Shown: positions 1 through 11,840, counted from the stretch's first letter. The stretch: 64,000 nt of DNA from Sisyra terminalis (GCA_958496175.1 OY292278.1:7564001-7628000), one strand, 5' to 3'. The notes: generated from the sequence alone by a model not told the origin. Made by a program: numbers and translations.

Positions 1-1513
1 AAATTAAGAATTATGTCCTTAATTTTTGTTAAATTCCTTGACCTAAAGAAATTTTCTCACTCATCAGATTGCCCTGGTCATATTGGATATCCACTTTTAT
101 CATTCATGAAGCAAAATATTATTTGATTTGAAATATTATTTGCGAGTGTAATGTTTGACCAACTGATCCGAAGATCGAAGAAATTAACATTGGTGGGCGT
201 TTAAGAAACCTATTTTTTATATTTCTTGGTCTAAACATTGCTGCTAAACGCCCACATTTGCCTAAATTCTTTTAAAATTTCCAATTTTGACGAAAAAAGT
301 ATATAATAATGCAAATTTGTTGCAGATTCGGTCAATCCAATCATTCAAGAACTTCGTTTAAATTTTACAAGTTCTTAATTTTGCCACTGATGCAAAAAAT
401 CATCGGCTTGATTTACTTTTGAGAACAACTGTCGCCTACTTTTATGGGAAATCTGTTTAAAATTGATGCACTATAGGGAAATAATTAAAAAATTAATTAT
501 TAATTTTGATACCATTGAATATTTATAAAAGGAAAAAAATGAGGTTGACAATAAACCTGAGATATTAACTTTTTTTTTTTTTTGTCGAAGTTATCAGATT
601 TAGAAAGTGTTCAAAACTACGACAAGAAAATATTTTGGACTTTTTCCTTATGGGTATAAGAAGGTGTTGAAGCTCTCTCCCTACTTTCTTCTTTCGTTCC
701 CTCCACCTCTTCAGGTGTCTTCAGGTGTTTAGGTACCATGAGGTGATGATACAAAACGATCAAATCATCAATGATATCTTTAATGGTTTCAATAATGAGA
801 GTTTGACACAACTGAATGGAAAATGCAAATGCAATTAATATTGACAATATTAATTTGAAAAAAATTGTAATTAAACGTTTAAATATTCGAATATCATATT
901 TTTATTGCATACAAATCGAGGTTTTGAGGTTCGATATCGCTTAAGGATTTTCGCTTTTATTTCGCCAGTATTGTTTCGGTGGAATGATAAAGATGATGAT
1001 GATGAAGAAGAATAAATATTTTTTTTTTTAATTAAATTTTCAACGAATTTTATTGCTGGAAAAGGAAACATCTCACATCATGATATTGAGCTAAGCAGAT
1101 TATTGCTAACCGTAATGTGATTTTTTTTTCTTTTTTGCTTTTAGCTCAGTTATGCAAATTTTTGCGCCGTTGTAAAAAAATGCGATTGTATCAATAATTT
1201 CGCCTCATTTGTCCACAAAGAATAAAAACATAGATTAAGTAAAAAAAAAAAAAAATAAGAAATTTGTCGATAGAAAAAAACCAGTTCTTTCATGGATTAA
1301 TTAAAATTTAGTGATTTCTTTTTTGAAAAAAGCATGGTGAGGGAAATTTTTGAAAAAATGATTCAAATGGAAGGGTAGTTTCGGTCTGGCCTAAATCTAA
1401 AACCCCTATTTAATAGGTAACCCACTCATTTACGTGTTAAAGAAGAAAACAGGAATGTATTGAATAATTTTGCGAATATCAAGAATGGACCATACAACTA
1501 ATTGGTTATACAC
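1..1513. other. AT-rich DNA, no gene recognised
   Basis: I see no coding sequence that I can assign. The stretch holds short A/T homopolymers and a small GAT/GAA microsatellite near 990-1015. Reading frames over 60 codons here are low-complexity and match no family I know. Confidence 0.6.
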
Positions 1514-2530
1514 TAGACTGATTCAAAAAAAATTATAATTTTTTTTTCTGAATTACATCGAAATTATTGTTGGGAGTGACAAAAAAAATCCTGTGAATTG
1601 AAGCTCTTAATATTAATATTAAGAGGTGCCCCATCGCAAATTTCGATTTTCCATTGAAATAACATGGGAACAATATTCTCTTGCACTTTGGAATTTTATA
1701 GGTCACGTTGGTGACAATATTTCGGAATGACCAAGGTATATTCTTGTAGAAAATTGAACGATCTACAAAAAAGGTGGTCTTACAAGTTTTTGATATATTT
1801 ATTCCTTCAAAAGTTATTCGACGTCAAAGTTGAGCTAAATGGAAATTTTAATATTTTTTCAATTTTTTGACGCAACCATCAATTTTATGAAAAAATTTTA
1901 AAAGACATTTTTTGTAGAGCACTTTTTTTCCTATAACTTATCTCCATAAAAGTTTTTTATATTTTTCACAGGTCCTAAGTTTTTTAATTAAAATTAAAAA
2001 AAAAAATTTTATGTTAAAAATATAATAATCTAGGGAATTTTTAGCTTAATGCAACTAACTTAGGATCTGTGAAAAATATCAAAAACTGTTATAAAGATAA
2101 GTTATAAGAAAAAAAGTGCTCTACAAAAAATGTCCTATAAAATTTTCTCATAAAATTGATGGCTGCGTCAAAAAATTGAAAAAATATTAATATTTCTCTT
2201 TAGTTCAACTTTGACCTCCAATAACTTTTGAAGGAATAAATATATCAAAAACTTGTACAAGACTTTTTTTGTAGATCGCTCAATTTTCTACAAGAATATA
2301 CCTTGGTCATTCCGAAATATTGTCACCAACGTGAGCTATAAAATTCCAAAGTGCAAGAGAATATTGTTTCCATGTTATTTAAATGGAAAATCAAAATTTG
2401 CGATGGGGCACCTCTTAATATTAATATTTAGAACTTAAACTTTCACAGATTTTTTTTTGTCATTCCCAACAATATTTTCGATATAATTAAGAAAAAAAAA
2501 TTAATCATTTTTTTTTTTTGAATCAGTCTA
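1514..2530. mobile_element. A-family foldback element, copy 1
   Basis: The two halves are near-complete inverted complements of each other. The left end reads TAGACTGATTCAAAAAAA and the right end TTTTTTTGAATCAGTCTA. Each arm carries a palindromic block (CTTAATATTAATATTAAG, left copy at 1604-1625) and a small hairpin of the form TTGTAGA-N11-TCTACAA (1744-1768 and 2269-2293). The centre is near 2020. No transposase is present, so it is non-autonomous. Related copies lie at 20270-21320 and 34139-35117. No clear target-site duplication remains here. The right flank is shared with copy 2, so both sit in a larger repeat. Confidence 0.85.
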
Positions 2531-2945
2531 ATAAATAGTCTCGAGTTTGATAAATTTTGAAATAAATACATGCAATCACCAAAAAAGTTTTCAAAAAGTT
2601 GAGAATTATTTCAAATCCGTGAAAATTTACTAAATTATCATGTAATATTGTCCATTCCTTCAAAAAATTACTTTGAAACTATTTTCGTTCAAATTTGCTC
2701 AGTAGCGAGTTTTAAAGCTTAATAACTTTTTACCTGTTAGAATTACGAAAAAACTACCTCAATACTTTTTTGTAGAGAATTTAATTTCCTACAAGAACAG
2801 TTGATGAAAAATTCAAAAAAAAATTTTTTTCTTAGTGGTCCCAAATAAAAACGTAAAAAAAAAGTTTTTACATTGGAAAATAGACATTCATTAAGTTTCG
2901 TGAAGAATCAATATATCAACCTGCGCTTTGGAGGGAAATACGTTT
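2531..2945. repeat. Outer module of the A-family repeat
   Basis: This stretch matches the DNA following copy 2 of the A element (21321-21620): the same ATAAATAGTCT junction, then the same TTTTGTAGAGAATT..TTTCCTACAAGAA hairpin-like block. The end (ATATCAACCTGCGCTTTGGA) recurs near 22322. It is non-coding and was probably part of a longer foldback of which copies 1 and 2 are the core. Confidence 0.7.
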
Positions 2946-3192
2946 AAATACTCTCTACTTAAGTGATAATTGATGGAAACTTGGAAAAATTAAGGAAATT
3001 ATTCCCCCCCATTTTTATCACTAGGCAAGAAAATTGATAACAACTCAAGTACCTTTACTATTCATGTTTTTTTCGCTACGCTACTGGGAAAACCAATACA
3101 GAATTCTTCGGCATCGCCATCAATAAAGATTCAAAACAAATAAGGCACTTCTTGAAGAAAAACATAAGGATTACACCGATTTTAATCAAGAG
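2946..3192. other. No feature recognised
   Basis: AT-rich sequence with a short C tract near 3004. Nothing else recognisable. Confidence 0.5.
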
Positions 3193-3451
3193 CAGTGGCG
3201 TAGCTACCTAGAGGCCTTCAAGCTCAGGGGGCCCTCGAATCCTTACCAGAAATCTCGATCGAACTGAACTTTTGGAAATTTCTCCTACACCAAGTTAATT
3301 GTAATTTATGTTGTTGCTGTTAAATATTTTTATTACCTGCCCTGCACTGCACAGAAATGAGCTTAAGTAGCTTAGAATTTTTGAAGTATTTGTATATTTT
3401 ATATTTATATTAATTTGGTCCAGAGCCTTTGGTTACCTAGCTACGCCACTG
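3193..3451. mobile_element. hAT-type MITE (CAGTGGCGTAGC ends)
   Basis: The left end is CAGTGGCGTAGCTACCTAG and the right end CTAGCTACGCCACTG, a typical hAT terminal inverted repeat. Internal sequence is shared with the larger relative at 27173-27852, which encodes the tail of a hAT transposase. The flanks ATCAAGAG and ACCAGGAA agree at 5 of 8 positions, consistent with a decayed 8-bp target duplication. Confidence 0.85.
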
Positions 3452-4970
3452 ACCAGGAATACCATTTTTTTAATTTTTCCACTCTGACATCTCTATCAAT
3501 TAACGGTAACTACTTATTTAAAGTGCAACAACTGCCGTTTTCTATTGAGCAAATGAATAGTGCAACATTTTCCTATCGAAAAACACAAATGATTGTTGCG
3601 ATTGTATTGTGATTTGAATTTCTTTTTCCAGCCGATATCTATACTAATCAAGTAGCATGAGTTGCACATAAATTTATTGGAGAACAATAACGAAATGCGG
3701 TCTAGAAATAATGTTAATGCAATAATAATAACAACAACAAAGGAGAAATGTTTTGCAAAACTTTTACTTGGAAATGCGTAATGTCTGTGGATGTTGTTGG
3801 TCCAGTCTATCAGAAATTATTGGCATCGAGATTCGAGAGGAGAGCCCAAATGAAGAGTTACACAAGCAATACAATATCATCTTTTATCATTTCTATAGCT
3901 ACATACGAACGTTTTTTTTTTCTGTTTCCCCAATCTAGGTTTTTGGGTCACCGTGGACTCCAATGATTTTACAAAATCGATAATGTGAAGTTTAAGGCCA
4001 TCGTTGTTCCGATCGTTCGAAACCAGTAACCAGTAACGACTAAAGCCCATCATATATCTTTCTCAACCAAAATCGAACAAGTGTCACCCAGCTTCTTTGC
4101 ATTCTTTACAAGAAAACAAAATTACCGATTCTGCCATCATCGAAAGATTTCAATTTTTAAAAATAGAAACCATTTTTTTTTCGCCGTTATTGACACTGAA
4201 ATCAATAACAAGATCATTCAACACGAATTTCTAGTAATTATATTTGGCTACACCTGCGGCTGTTCAATTAAAAAAAAAATCCGCTAAAACATCAATCCAA
4301 ATTCCATTTGGGGTATTTGATTAAGATGTTCTTCTACCTATTAAATCAAATCCAATTCGATATTTACAGTGTAAGTGGAGCAATTAATAAAAATCTTCAA
4401 GTTCGTTTTTCAAAAGTATTACAAAACAATTCGGAATATAAATATTCTCATATAATGTCATTTGAATAATTTTTCTTGGATTTTATAGAGAGAAAACACA
4501 ATTAACGAGTCGTTATTTTCCAATAAGTCAAATACTTTCCAATGCCTGGTCGTGTTTAATTAATTTTGGTCATTTATTTTGACGGTTATTGCTTAATTTT
4601 TATCAATTCAGTGTCATATTTACTTAAATAATGCCACCCATTTAATTGGTGATAAGCGTTTAAGATTTCAATTACAGATAAGATATTATTTATTTCTGAT
4701 GGTTTTTGAAAAAAAGTTTTAACACAAATATCTTCGTTAAATTGAACGAAGATTACAAGAAGAGTTTATTCAATTTTTATCCTATTTATATACAGTTAGA
4801 AAGCCGAAAAATAGCGAATTTTCCAGAATTTTTTCAGAGAAAACTTTTAAATTAATTGATCTAAAAATTTGTACACATATTATGGTATCTTTTAACTGTA
4901 TTTTAAGACCTGGTATTAGTAAAAATATTTATTTAGAAAGGAGCTACAGCTGATCTCCGGGAGCTCCTCT
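3452..4970. other. AT-rich DNA, no gene recognised
   Basis: No coding similarity seen on either strand. Some stretches (3640-4080) are less simple than their surroundings and may be unique host DNA, but I see no exon with credible splice sites and coding content. Confidence 0.5.
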
Positions 4971-4974
4971 CAAA

Positions 4975-5510
4975 AAAGACGTTTTGCGGTGACCCCTATA
5001 TCTCTGAACTGGATCCTCTGAATTTAAAAAACCAAACAGATTTCATTAAAGTAATGTTACCTCTAGTAATTAATCGAAGGAATAAGTAAAATATTTTTTT
5101 TTGACAAAATGGCGGTTTCTCAACAAAAAAAAAACGATTTTTGACCAAAATTTCGGCCTTAAATTGTTTATAAAAAAAAAAAATATTTATCGGTGAGAAA
5201 AAATCTTCAATTAATTACTAAAAAATATATTTCAGAAGCTCGAGTTAAAATTTGAGACTAATCAGTTTAGCCATTTTGGAGTAATGTTGGTCACCGACTT
5301 TGAAAACACCATTTTGAGAAAAACGCGTTTAAAGTTTGAAAAGCACTTTACATAGGATAATTTTTATTTCCAAATTTGAGTGTAACTTCGAAAATATTCA
5401 TCGGAACGATATGAAATTTTCTGTATGTATTCTTAAATATATGTACATTAAGAAAAGAAAATAAAAAATCGATTTTTTGAAAATTTTAACTGAATATAAC
5501 CCCTTAACTC
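4975..5510. mobile_element. Degenerate TTAA-type foldback
   Basis: Phrases such as TGCGGTGAC, ACAAAATGGCGG and GATTTTTTGAAAAT and the terminal AACCCCTTAA (5501-5510) match the intact TTAA foldback at 37606-38319. The left end is lost. Boundaries are approximate. Confidence 0.45.
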
Positions 5511-5654
5511 TTTTATTGAAAGCTTTTTATAAAAGCTCATTTTATGCCTTATCTACCTATTTCATTTTTGCTATACCGCAATAATGATCACAATTATCAA
5601 ATGCTTAAGAAGTTGAGGGAAATCAACGATTTTTATTTTGGTATTTAGCTTAAT

Positions 5655-5835
5655 ATTGCCTATTATTAAGTTGGGTTTTCTAGGATAAAGTTAGTTGAAC
5701 CTCAACACTGCAACCTCAGGACATATTGTGGTTTCTGGGTCCCTTCTTCACCTAATGAAGACCATGCAACTGGGAGAACCTTAGCACTTGTTGCACTAGG
5801 TGCTTTCCAATAATTTCAGTTCCAAGGCTTGTAAT
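5655..5835. repeat. E-family repeat fragment, diverged
   Basis: The order of motifs (AACCTCA..CTGCAACCTCAGG, then ACCTTAGCA, then GCACTAGGTGCTTT, then TCAGTTCCAAGG) is that of the E repeat units at 16.2-18.3 kb, with much more divergence. It abuts a minus-strand LINE remnant. Confidence 0.65.
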
Positions 5836-6290
5836 CCCCAGTTCCTGACCACTGTTGTATACCGCCAGTGGGTTCAGACCCTAGGTCTCCCCAAAGATTC
5901 TTCATGCCATCATAAGTATATTAATTCCTTTAGATACGATAGTTCTAAAATCTGATACCCAAATTAGTTTTTTGTCAATAATAACCCCCAGATATTTTAC
6001 CTCTTCCATAATATCCCAAATAGAATTTTCATTTTAGTTTTAACGCTTCCTACATTCCATTTTAGGGTACATAATACCCAAGGTTTATAAAATACACAGG
6101 TGGTCTCATGCGCTACGTGACGTATCCAGAAGAAATTCGTATATATCTTCAGACTGATTCAAATTTCAAAATTCTTCGTATGACGTCCTTTTTTTTGTCT
6201 AATGGGGCAACCTGTGTAGTTTATAAACCTTGCATGATACCACGCTAGTTTTTATGGGATTTATTATATACAGTTTTCATATTGCACCAT
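5836..6290 (-). pseudogene. LINE reverse transcriptase remnant (C-terminal part)
   Basis: Reading the minus strand, one frame gives VKYLGVIIDKKL followed by RIFGET.GLNPLAVYNSG. This is the post-catalytic region of jockey/R1-like non-LTR reverse transcriptases (KYLGV.LD, then FG.TWGL.P). Stop codons interrupt it, so it is dead. The MITE at 6079-6232 splits it. A different LINE remnant lies at 7300-8880 on the same strand. The left limit is set where similarity to the E repeat begins; the right limit is a guess. Confidence 0.7.
6079..6232. mobile_element. 154-bp MITE with 9-bp target duplication, copy 1
   Basis: Ends are CAAGGTTTATAAAATACACAGG and the inverse CCTGTGTAGTTTATAAACCTTG (about 22 bp). 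Flanks are CATAATACC on the left (6070-6078) and CATGATACC on the right (6233-6241): a 9-bp duplication with one mismatch. It lies inside a LINE remnant. A 9-bp duplication is usual for Mutator-like elements and possible for Merlin; no transposase is present to decide. Confidence 0.85.
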
Positions 6291-7299
6291 AAATCCTATG
6301 CGGTAATATTCCTATGTTTTCGGAGATATTCACATGTCGCTTGCTTGATTGCGCAGTTGTAAAATTAATGGCGGAATTAGGTTAGAATTTTAAGCCACGT
6401 GCTGATATTTGAAATGAATTATGTTTAGTTGAAATATCTAAATAATTTTAATTTTTAGTGAAATTTAAATAGGAAAAAGCAATGTTATATTTGTATTTGT
6501 CCTCAAAAGTGGTGGAAAGTAAGCAGAGCCGGGATAAGAAAACGCCTCAGGGATTAGTGCCACGTGTAGGTCATCCTTTAATCCTGGGGCTAAGAAATCG
6601 GTCCCGAAGATGAAAAAAATCACTAGGGATAAAAGGTAACGGGAGATTATTGCATTTAAAGCTCCATGAAATATCCTTTGTATAACTATCATAATTTTAT
6701 TTTATTCAAGATACAAATAACCACGGGGAACACCAATCTTCAGCGATGAAGAGGTACGAGAAGAAGTATTTATTAAAATGAGATTCAAAACTTGAAAAAA
6801 AGTTAATCATATTAAGTTGAATTTCTATAAGAATTTGTAGATGTTTTCTTCCGGTTAATGAATTAATCCAATAAGTCCAATTGATACATAAGTACTGAGA
6901 AAATGAAAATTTTGAAATATTTCTATCCAAAATAACACCAAAATGTTACATCGAGTATTAAATCAAAAGTTCTACATCCAAGAAAATGTTTTACAGCTAA
7001 TTTCCCACGAAATCAATCACCACGACTAATTTGACTTTTGTAAGCTAAAACCATAATATCTTATAATGAATCACTAAATAATTATTGATTTTTCAGATAA
7101 ATGAAACATTCCAATGCCCAAATTCAATTTTTTAAAGAATTTTTGAAATCAAAACCAACAAACTAATAGTGAAGATATTTTCAAATTATTACCATCCAAA
7201 GATAGTAAAAATTTATAGTTAATAGAAGGAATTATTTTGAATGCAGTAATTAGTTTCGTGTAGAAATATTTTTTTTTTGTTTATTAAGTATTTATAATC
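6291..7299. other. AT-rich DNA, no gene recognised
   Basis: No family recognised. Reading frames at 6465-6692 and 6706-6930 (minus) show no domain and no homologue I know. Confidence 0.5.
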
Positions 7300-7370
7300 T
7301 ATCCTGGACCTTTAGTAAGTCTTTAAGAATGGTTTGTAACATGTTGAATTATGTTTACGTTGGAGTCCTC

Positions 7371-7522
7371 CAAGTTTATAAATTACACAGGTTGCCCCAT
7401 TAGAAAAAAAAATGACGTCATACGAAGAATTTTGAAATTTGAATCAGTCTGAAGATATGTACGAATTTCTTCTTAATACGTCACGTGGCGCATGAGGCCA
7501 CCTGTGTATTTTATAAGCCTTG
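7371..7522. mobile_element. 152-bp MITE with 9-bp target duplication, copy 2
   Basis: Inverted relative of the MITE at 6079-6232. Ends are CAAGTTTATAAATTACACAGG and CCTGTGTATTTTATAAGCCTTG. Flanks GGAGTCCTC (7362-7370) and GGAGTCCCC (7523-7531) form a 9-bp duplication with one mismatch. The insertion lies inside LINE coding sequence, so the empty site can be inferred. Confidence 0.88.
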
Positions 7523-7701
7523 GGAGTCCCCAGCCGCTCCCCATAGCTGGATGCCATACATCCAGATTGGTTTCTGAATGGATTTGTACAGCAGGAGCTT
7601 ACAATTCAAGGACAGTTGTGATTTCCAGCCAATTTGCTAGTGTCGTTGTCGGCATTTTGCTTTTAGTTGGCCGCTCTTGGCTGATATATGTCTCCTCCAG
7701 G

Positions 7702-7950
7702 CAGGCCTTGCTCTAGCAAATTTGCCGCCCTGGGCAAGATGAAAAAATACCGCCCCTTCAGGGTTGAAAAAACACAGAGTTTTAATTAATATCACAAAAT
7801 TTTTAATTTTTTGAAAAAATATTTTTTTCATTAAAAACTAATTTTTTCACATTTTTGTTCATATTGTATATCAAATATGACAAAATGCCGCCCCTGAAAT
7901 TTTCCGCCCCGGGCGACCGCCCGGGTTGCCCACCCCTAAAGCGGGGGCTG
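7702..7950. mobile_element. 249-bp hAT-type MITE
   Basis: Flanked by perfect 8-bp duplications CCTCCAGG (7694-7701 and 7951-7958). The ends CAGGCCTTGCTCTAG and the inverse of CTAAAGCGGGGGCTG match at about 11 of 15 positions. The interior is non-coding with G/C-rich inverted runs near the right end (CCGCCCCGGGCGACCGCCCGGG). It interrupts the LINE remnant at 7300-8880. The 8-bp duplication and the CAG...CTG ends suggest hAT. Confidence 0.8.
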
Positions 7951-8880
7951 CCTCCAGGTTAGTCTTCTATCCAAGGGCATCTCAAGATACTTAGCCTCTG
8001 TTGCCTGCGGAATCTGAAGGTTGTGTAATAAGACTGGGGGACTAGAGTTCGAGGTGACCGATTTTGCTTTGTTGGCTTTAATATTCCATGTGGTGAACCA
8101 AACCTCTAGGTCACCGGGAGCGCCCTGTGATTTGGATGTAGTCGTTGGATATTGATCTACTGCCATGATAGCAGTGTGGTTTGCGTATATGGCGAATACA
8201 TCTTCAGGCATCGGTAGATCTGTAGTGTAAACGAGGAAAGGAAACGGACCAAGTATACTATCCTGGAGCACTCCAGATCCTTCTTCGTGTAATTCAGAAT
8301 TAACTTCGGTATATTTTTTGTCAGTTAGGTAAGACTGGATAATATTAAAGAGTGGGTAAGGTAATACTGACTTCAATTTGTACAGCAGTCCCAGATCGAA
8401 GGCTTACGTGATGTCCAAGAAAACTGTGGAACAGTACACTTTTTCATTTAAAGCTCTCATAATCGTGGATACCACTTTACACGTGTGTTCGATAGTGGAG
8501 TTCCATGCGAAATCCAAACTAGTAGTTTGGGATTAGATTTTGTTGGTCGATTATGGATTGGAGCTTTTATAGGAGTCTTTCGAATTTCAATATGATAGAT
8601 AAGAGGTTAATAAGTCAATATGACCCGAAATTATTCACCGGTTTTTCAAGCTTGTGAATCATGATAATTTTTGTGATTTTTCACATCTGTGGAAAATGTC
8701 CTTTTCTTAAGATTGACGTAATGAGAGTAATTATGTTTTCCAAAAGCTCCTTGACCATCATACCGGTTATTCCTTCATAGCTTGGAGCTTTTTTCGGTTG
8801 GCTTTATCTTTAAAGCATGAAATCACCTGTTCCATTGAAATTTGGAAAGGAGTACTAAAATTGTTGCTTGATCATTCTTA

Positions 8881-9752
8881 AGTCACTTCGATGTCAAAAT
8901 TTTCGTGTAGAAATAATGAAAATTTATTTTTCAGGAAAAAAAACGGTTTATGATTTACACACTTAGTAATTAGCTAAAATACATTATACTAATCAAATTA
9001 TAAAAGGGAATTAAGAAGAAAATGCTTTCCTGATATTTCTGACCACTGAACCAATCATTATCAAAGAAGAAAATTTGAAAAATTGCAATACGAATTAGGT
9101 AAGTTCAATGGTAAATATTTACGAAAGTAATAAAGTTAATAATTTTTCCTAATTCTTTTTCAGAAGCCAGTTATCTAAGTCATTCTGAACCAATTTACGA
9201 TCGATAATTTCATTTAATTGTTTGAAAGTTTTTGTTCTGTTTTGAATTTCTTTTTGTAAATACATTGTAAGTACCTTCAACAGGTACTTTTGTATGTATG
9301 TTGTTCAAAGAGTTGCTCTTTGATCTTTCGTTCTAAAATTGAATGATTGGCATCAGTTAGGCTTGAAAAGAATGTTTCTTTTTTTTATGATGACTGCAAT
9401 TAATTTTTTCTGTATAAGTATGCTGACAAATTAGTGTGTCACAATTTGACTTGGAGGGTAATTAATCATCAAAAACATGATGATTTTAACAGATTTGTAA
9501 CTGAATAGATTTAGTATGAAAGCCAAATTATTAATTTAGTCTTTTATCAATCACTTGCTGGATTTGTTTGGATTTCTTTGTATAAAATAATGGTATTATT
9601 GATTATCAATATTTTGATTATTTATGTCCTTTATGAAAATTTTAGTAGTATGTCAATGAATTTTTTTTTAGGAAATTCGTTGAAAAGAGAAATGGAGTCT
9701 AGAAAAGTTTTCATCGGAAAAAAATAACATTGGAAAAGTTTAACCAGACAGG
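8881..9752. other. AT-rich DNA, no gene recognised
   Basis: No recognisable coding or repeat unit. Confidence 0.5.
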
Positions 9753-10200
9753 CAGTGGCGTAGCTACCGAGGGGCTAGGCGGGGCAGTGCCCCGGGGCCC
9801 TCAAATCCTTACCAGAAATCTTGATTGAACTGAACTTTTGGAAATTCAGTTGGAAGTTCACCAATTATGTAAGGAAATAATGAGCAAATATGGAGTGCTA
9901 GAATGCGACCTAACGGAAGTATTTACAGCAATTTTATTATTCTTTACAATTCCTGTCACTTCTGCAGCAGCTGACAGAGCATTTAGCAAATTAAAAGTAA
10001 TAAAAAATTATTTGAGAAATAATATGAGCCAAACTTGACTCCGACATTTATCGCTAATACCAATTGAAAACTAAATCGCATTAAGCCTGGATTTAAACGA
10101 AGTTATTGATACTTTTGCGAAAACTAAAGCTAAGAAAAATTGTAAATATAATTGTTATTTAGTCAATTGATAGGCCCCTGAGTGTTGCACCAACTATTTT
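9753..10200 (+). pseudogene. Truncated hAT element with transposase C-terminal fragment
   Basis: The left end CAGTGGCGTAGCTACCGAGG is a hAT terminal repeat. From about 9835 the plus strand reads EIQLEVHQLCKEIMSKYGV..ECDLTEVFTAIL..IPVTSAAADRAFSKLKVIKNYLRNNMSQT. This is the hAT C-terminal dimerisation region (PVTSA.AERSFS.LK.IK.YLR). It closes at a stop at 10036-10038. There is no DDE catalytic domain and no right terminal repeat, so it cannot transpose. The copy at 27173-27852 encodes the same region on the minus strand. Confidence 0.85.
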
Positions 10201-10476
10201 TCCACGCAATTTTTATGAGTTATAGTGCTCATGTAGAAGCATAAAATATATTTTTTTCGTGATTGTTATTTTCAGAGAACAGAAAAAAAATTATTTCATT
10301 TGTTTCTTGGATTTTTTTTGTATAATTTTTTTTCTAAAAATTTCAAAAAAAAATATATGATATACTCTGTAAAATAATCTAAAGCCTCGCGTTGGTTTCC
10401 TTTTTCTAGCTTAATTAGTTTTTGAGATATATAACTTTGAAAAATAGCCATGCGGGGGGACATTTTTGCCCATATC
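10201..10476. other. No feature recognised
   Basis: AT-rich spacer between the hAT remnant and the next TTAA element. Confidence 0.5.
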
Positions 10477-10480
10477 TTAA

Positions 10481-11329
10481 GGGAGTATTCTAGTCTAGAA
10501 ATTTAAAAAAAACGATTTTTTTTTATATTTTCAAAGTTTAACTATTCAAAAATATGTCTACGAGAGGATTTTTCAAAATTCGAATTATTTTCTGAGATAT
10601 AGGTATTTTGCTGACCTGGCATCCAAACCCGTTTAGCCGGAACTAATCGAACAAAAGACATTAGGGATACTTCGTCTACCTGAATTCATATTTCTCAGTA
10701 ATACCTTTTGTCCCTTGGTACTTTTGTCCCTACTGTAGAACTCCTCGATATGAAGAGAGAAACGCGGAAAATAGTTTTTTCGAAGTCGAGGAAGGTCCGA
10801 TGTATGAAGCAGGAATGGCAGATTGAATAAATGTAAGTCTAAAATATCATTCCATGACTTAGACAAACCGATTTATCTGAAATTTTTAGAGTGTTCTTTA
10901 TAGACTTGTCTATGTCTGGAACTATCCCCATCCCCAAATTTTGATTTTTACTATTTTTAAAAAATTCGAAACAGTCAAAAAATGTGGTACAAAAATTGTT
11001 TTTTTTTCAGGCAGTCGCGATTTCGTGAAAATTTTTTTTTCATAGTTTTCCGTAGTTCCAGACATTGCGACATTATTCTAGATTAATAATATTTTTTTTT
11101 GGTTTTAGATTACTAGGAGGGTTGAAATCGTGGGTATGGTCACGTGCCAATTTTTTGAGACCTCTCACTTCATCAGTTGCTAATTTTTGAAATTTTTCAC
11201 TTTTTTCTGTATTCTTGAAATGTTTATAAATAACTGATAAAAAGATGTATCGTAAAAATATGAATTGGCTATTTTTTATGACACTTCAAAAATTACCTGA
11301 AATTCATGCCTCTAGACTAGAATACTTCC
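10481..11329. mobile_element. TTAA-flanked element with 19-bp inverted ends
   Basis: TTAA at 10477-10480 and 11330-11333 flanks ends GGGAGTATTCTAGTCTAGA and, inverted on the right, GGAAGTATTCTAGTCTAGA. TTAA duplication is typical of piggyBac and Kolobok. The interior has no transposase. It includes AT-rich runs and a reading frame on the minus strand (10633-10866) that I cannot assign. Confidence 0.75.
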
Positions 11330-11468
11330 TTAAGGTCAAAGAGGAATTTGGTCGCGAAAAATATATAAAATGTGTTTGGATATCAAGCCGATGTTTTAAC
11401 ATAAGTTTTGACATAGGTTCCTATTTGGGGGCCAACTCGCCATGTGGATCCTGCTAGACCCTTTAAAC

Positions 11469-11840
11469 CAGTGATTCCCAAAGTGGTCTATATCGACCCC
11501 TAGGGGTCTATGACAACCTGCAAGGGGTCTACGTCAGCGAAAAAAAATTTGGGGGTCCATGAAATGAAAATGGGGGTCCACGATAGTGGATCTCAACACA
11601 TACACTGATAGTACCTATTTACTTACATCATACTATCCTATAATATCAAGACATATACAGTATTTATAAAAGTACCTATGAAATTATAAAAGGACTTATG
11701 TTTTTACTTTAAGTTTTTAACACTAAACTTCACTGCAGTTAGAAATTTACAGGAAATCAATATCAGGTAAGTAGGGGGTCTACCCAACACGGAAAAACAT
11801 GGCAAGGGGTCTACGACACAAAAAAGTTTGGGGAACTCTG
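11469..11840. mobile_element. hAT-type MITE with long flanking direct repeat
   Basis: Ends are CAGTGATTCCCAAAGTGG and, inverted, CAGAGTTCCCCAAACTTT. The interior repeats GGGGTCTA(T/C)G-like words several times. The flanks are identical for 17 bp (TGCTAGACCCTTTAAAC at 11452-11468 and 11841-11857), twice the 8 bp expected for hAT. The 8 bp next to the element, CTTTAAAC, is the target also used by the MITE at 42955-43142. Confidence 0.8.

Larger units (their letters stand above)
7300..8880 (-). pseudogene. Jockey-like LINE reverse transcriptase, decayed
   Basis: On the minus strand, successive frames give KAPSYEGITG..VKELLENIITLI, then an AFDLGLLYKL stretch, then SYLTDKKYTE, then DSILGPFPFLVYTTDLPMP, then FAIYANHTAIMA, then IKANKAKS, and finally LYKSIQKPIWMYGIQLWGAAG. 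This is the collinear order of a jockey-clade reverse transcriptase. The catalytic YADD box has become YANH, the finger region contains stops, and frame changes separate the blocks, so it is not functional. Two later insertions break it: a MITE at 7371-7522 and a hAT-type MITE at 7702-7950. Removing them with one copy of each target duplication restores continuous LINE sequence. No gag-like ORF1 is attached. Confidence 0.85.

Noticed and set aside
2253..2438. A 61-codon frame (MYKTFFVDRS...) repeated at 34226-34411 and 34845-35030
   Set aside because: It recurs because it lies in the arms of the A foldback. The frame reflects the conserved hairpin and palindrome words, and changes between copies are not biased to silent sites as far as I can see by eye.
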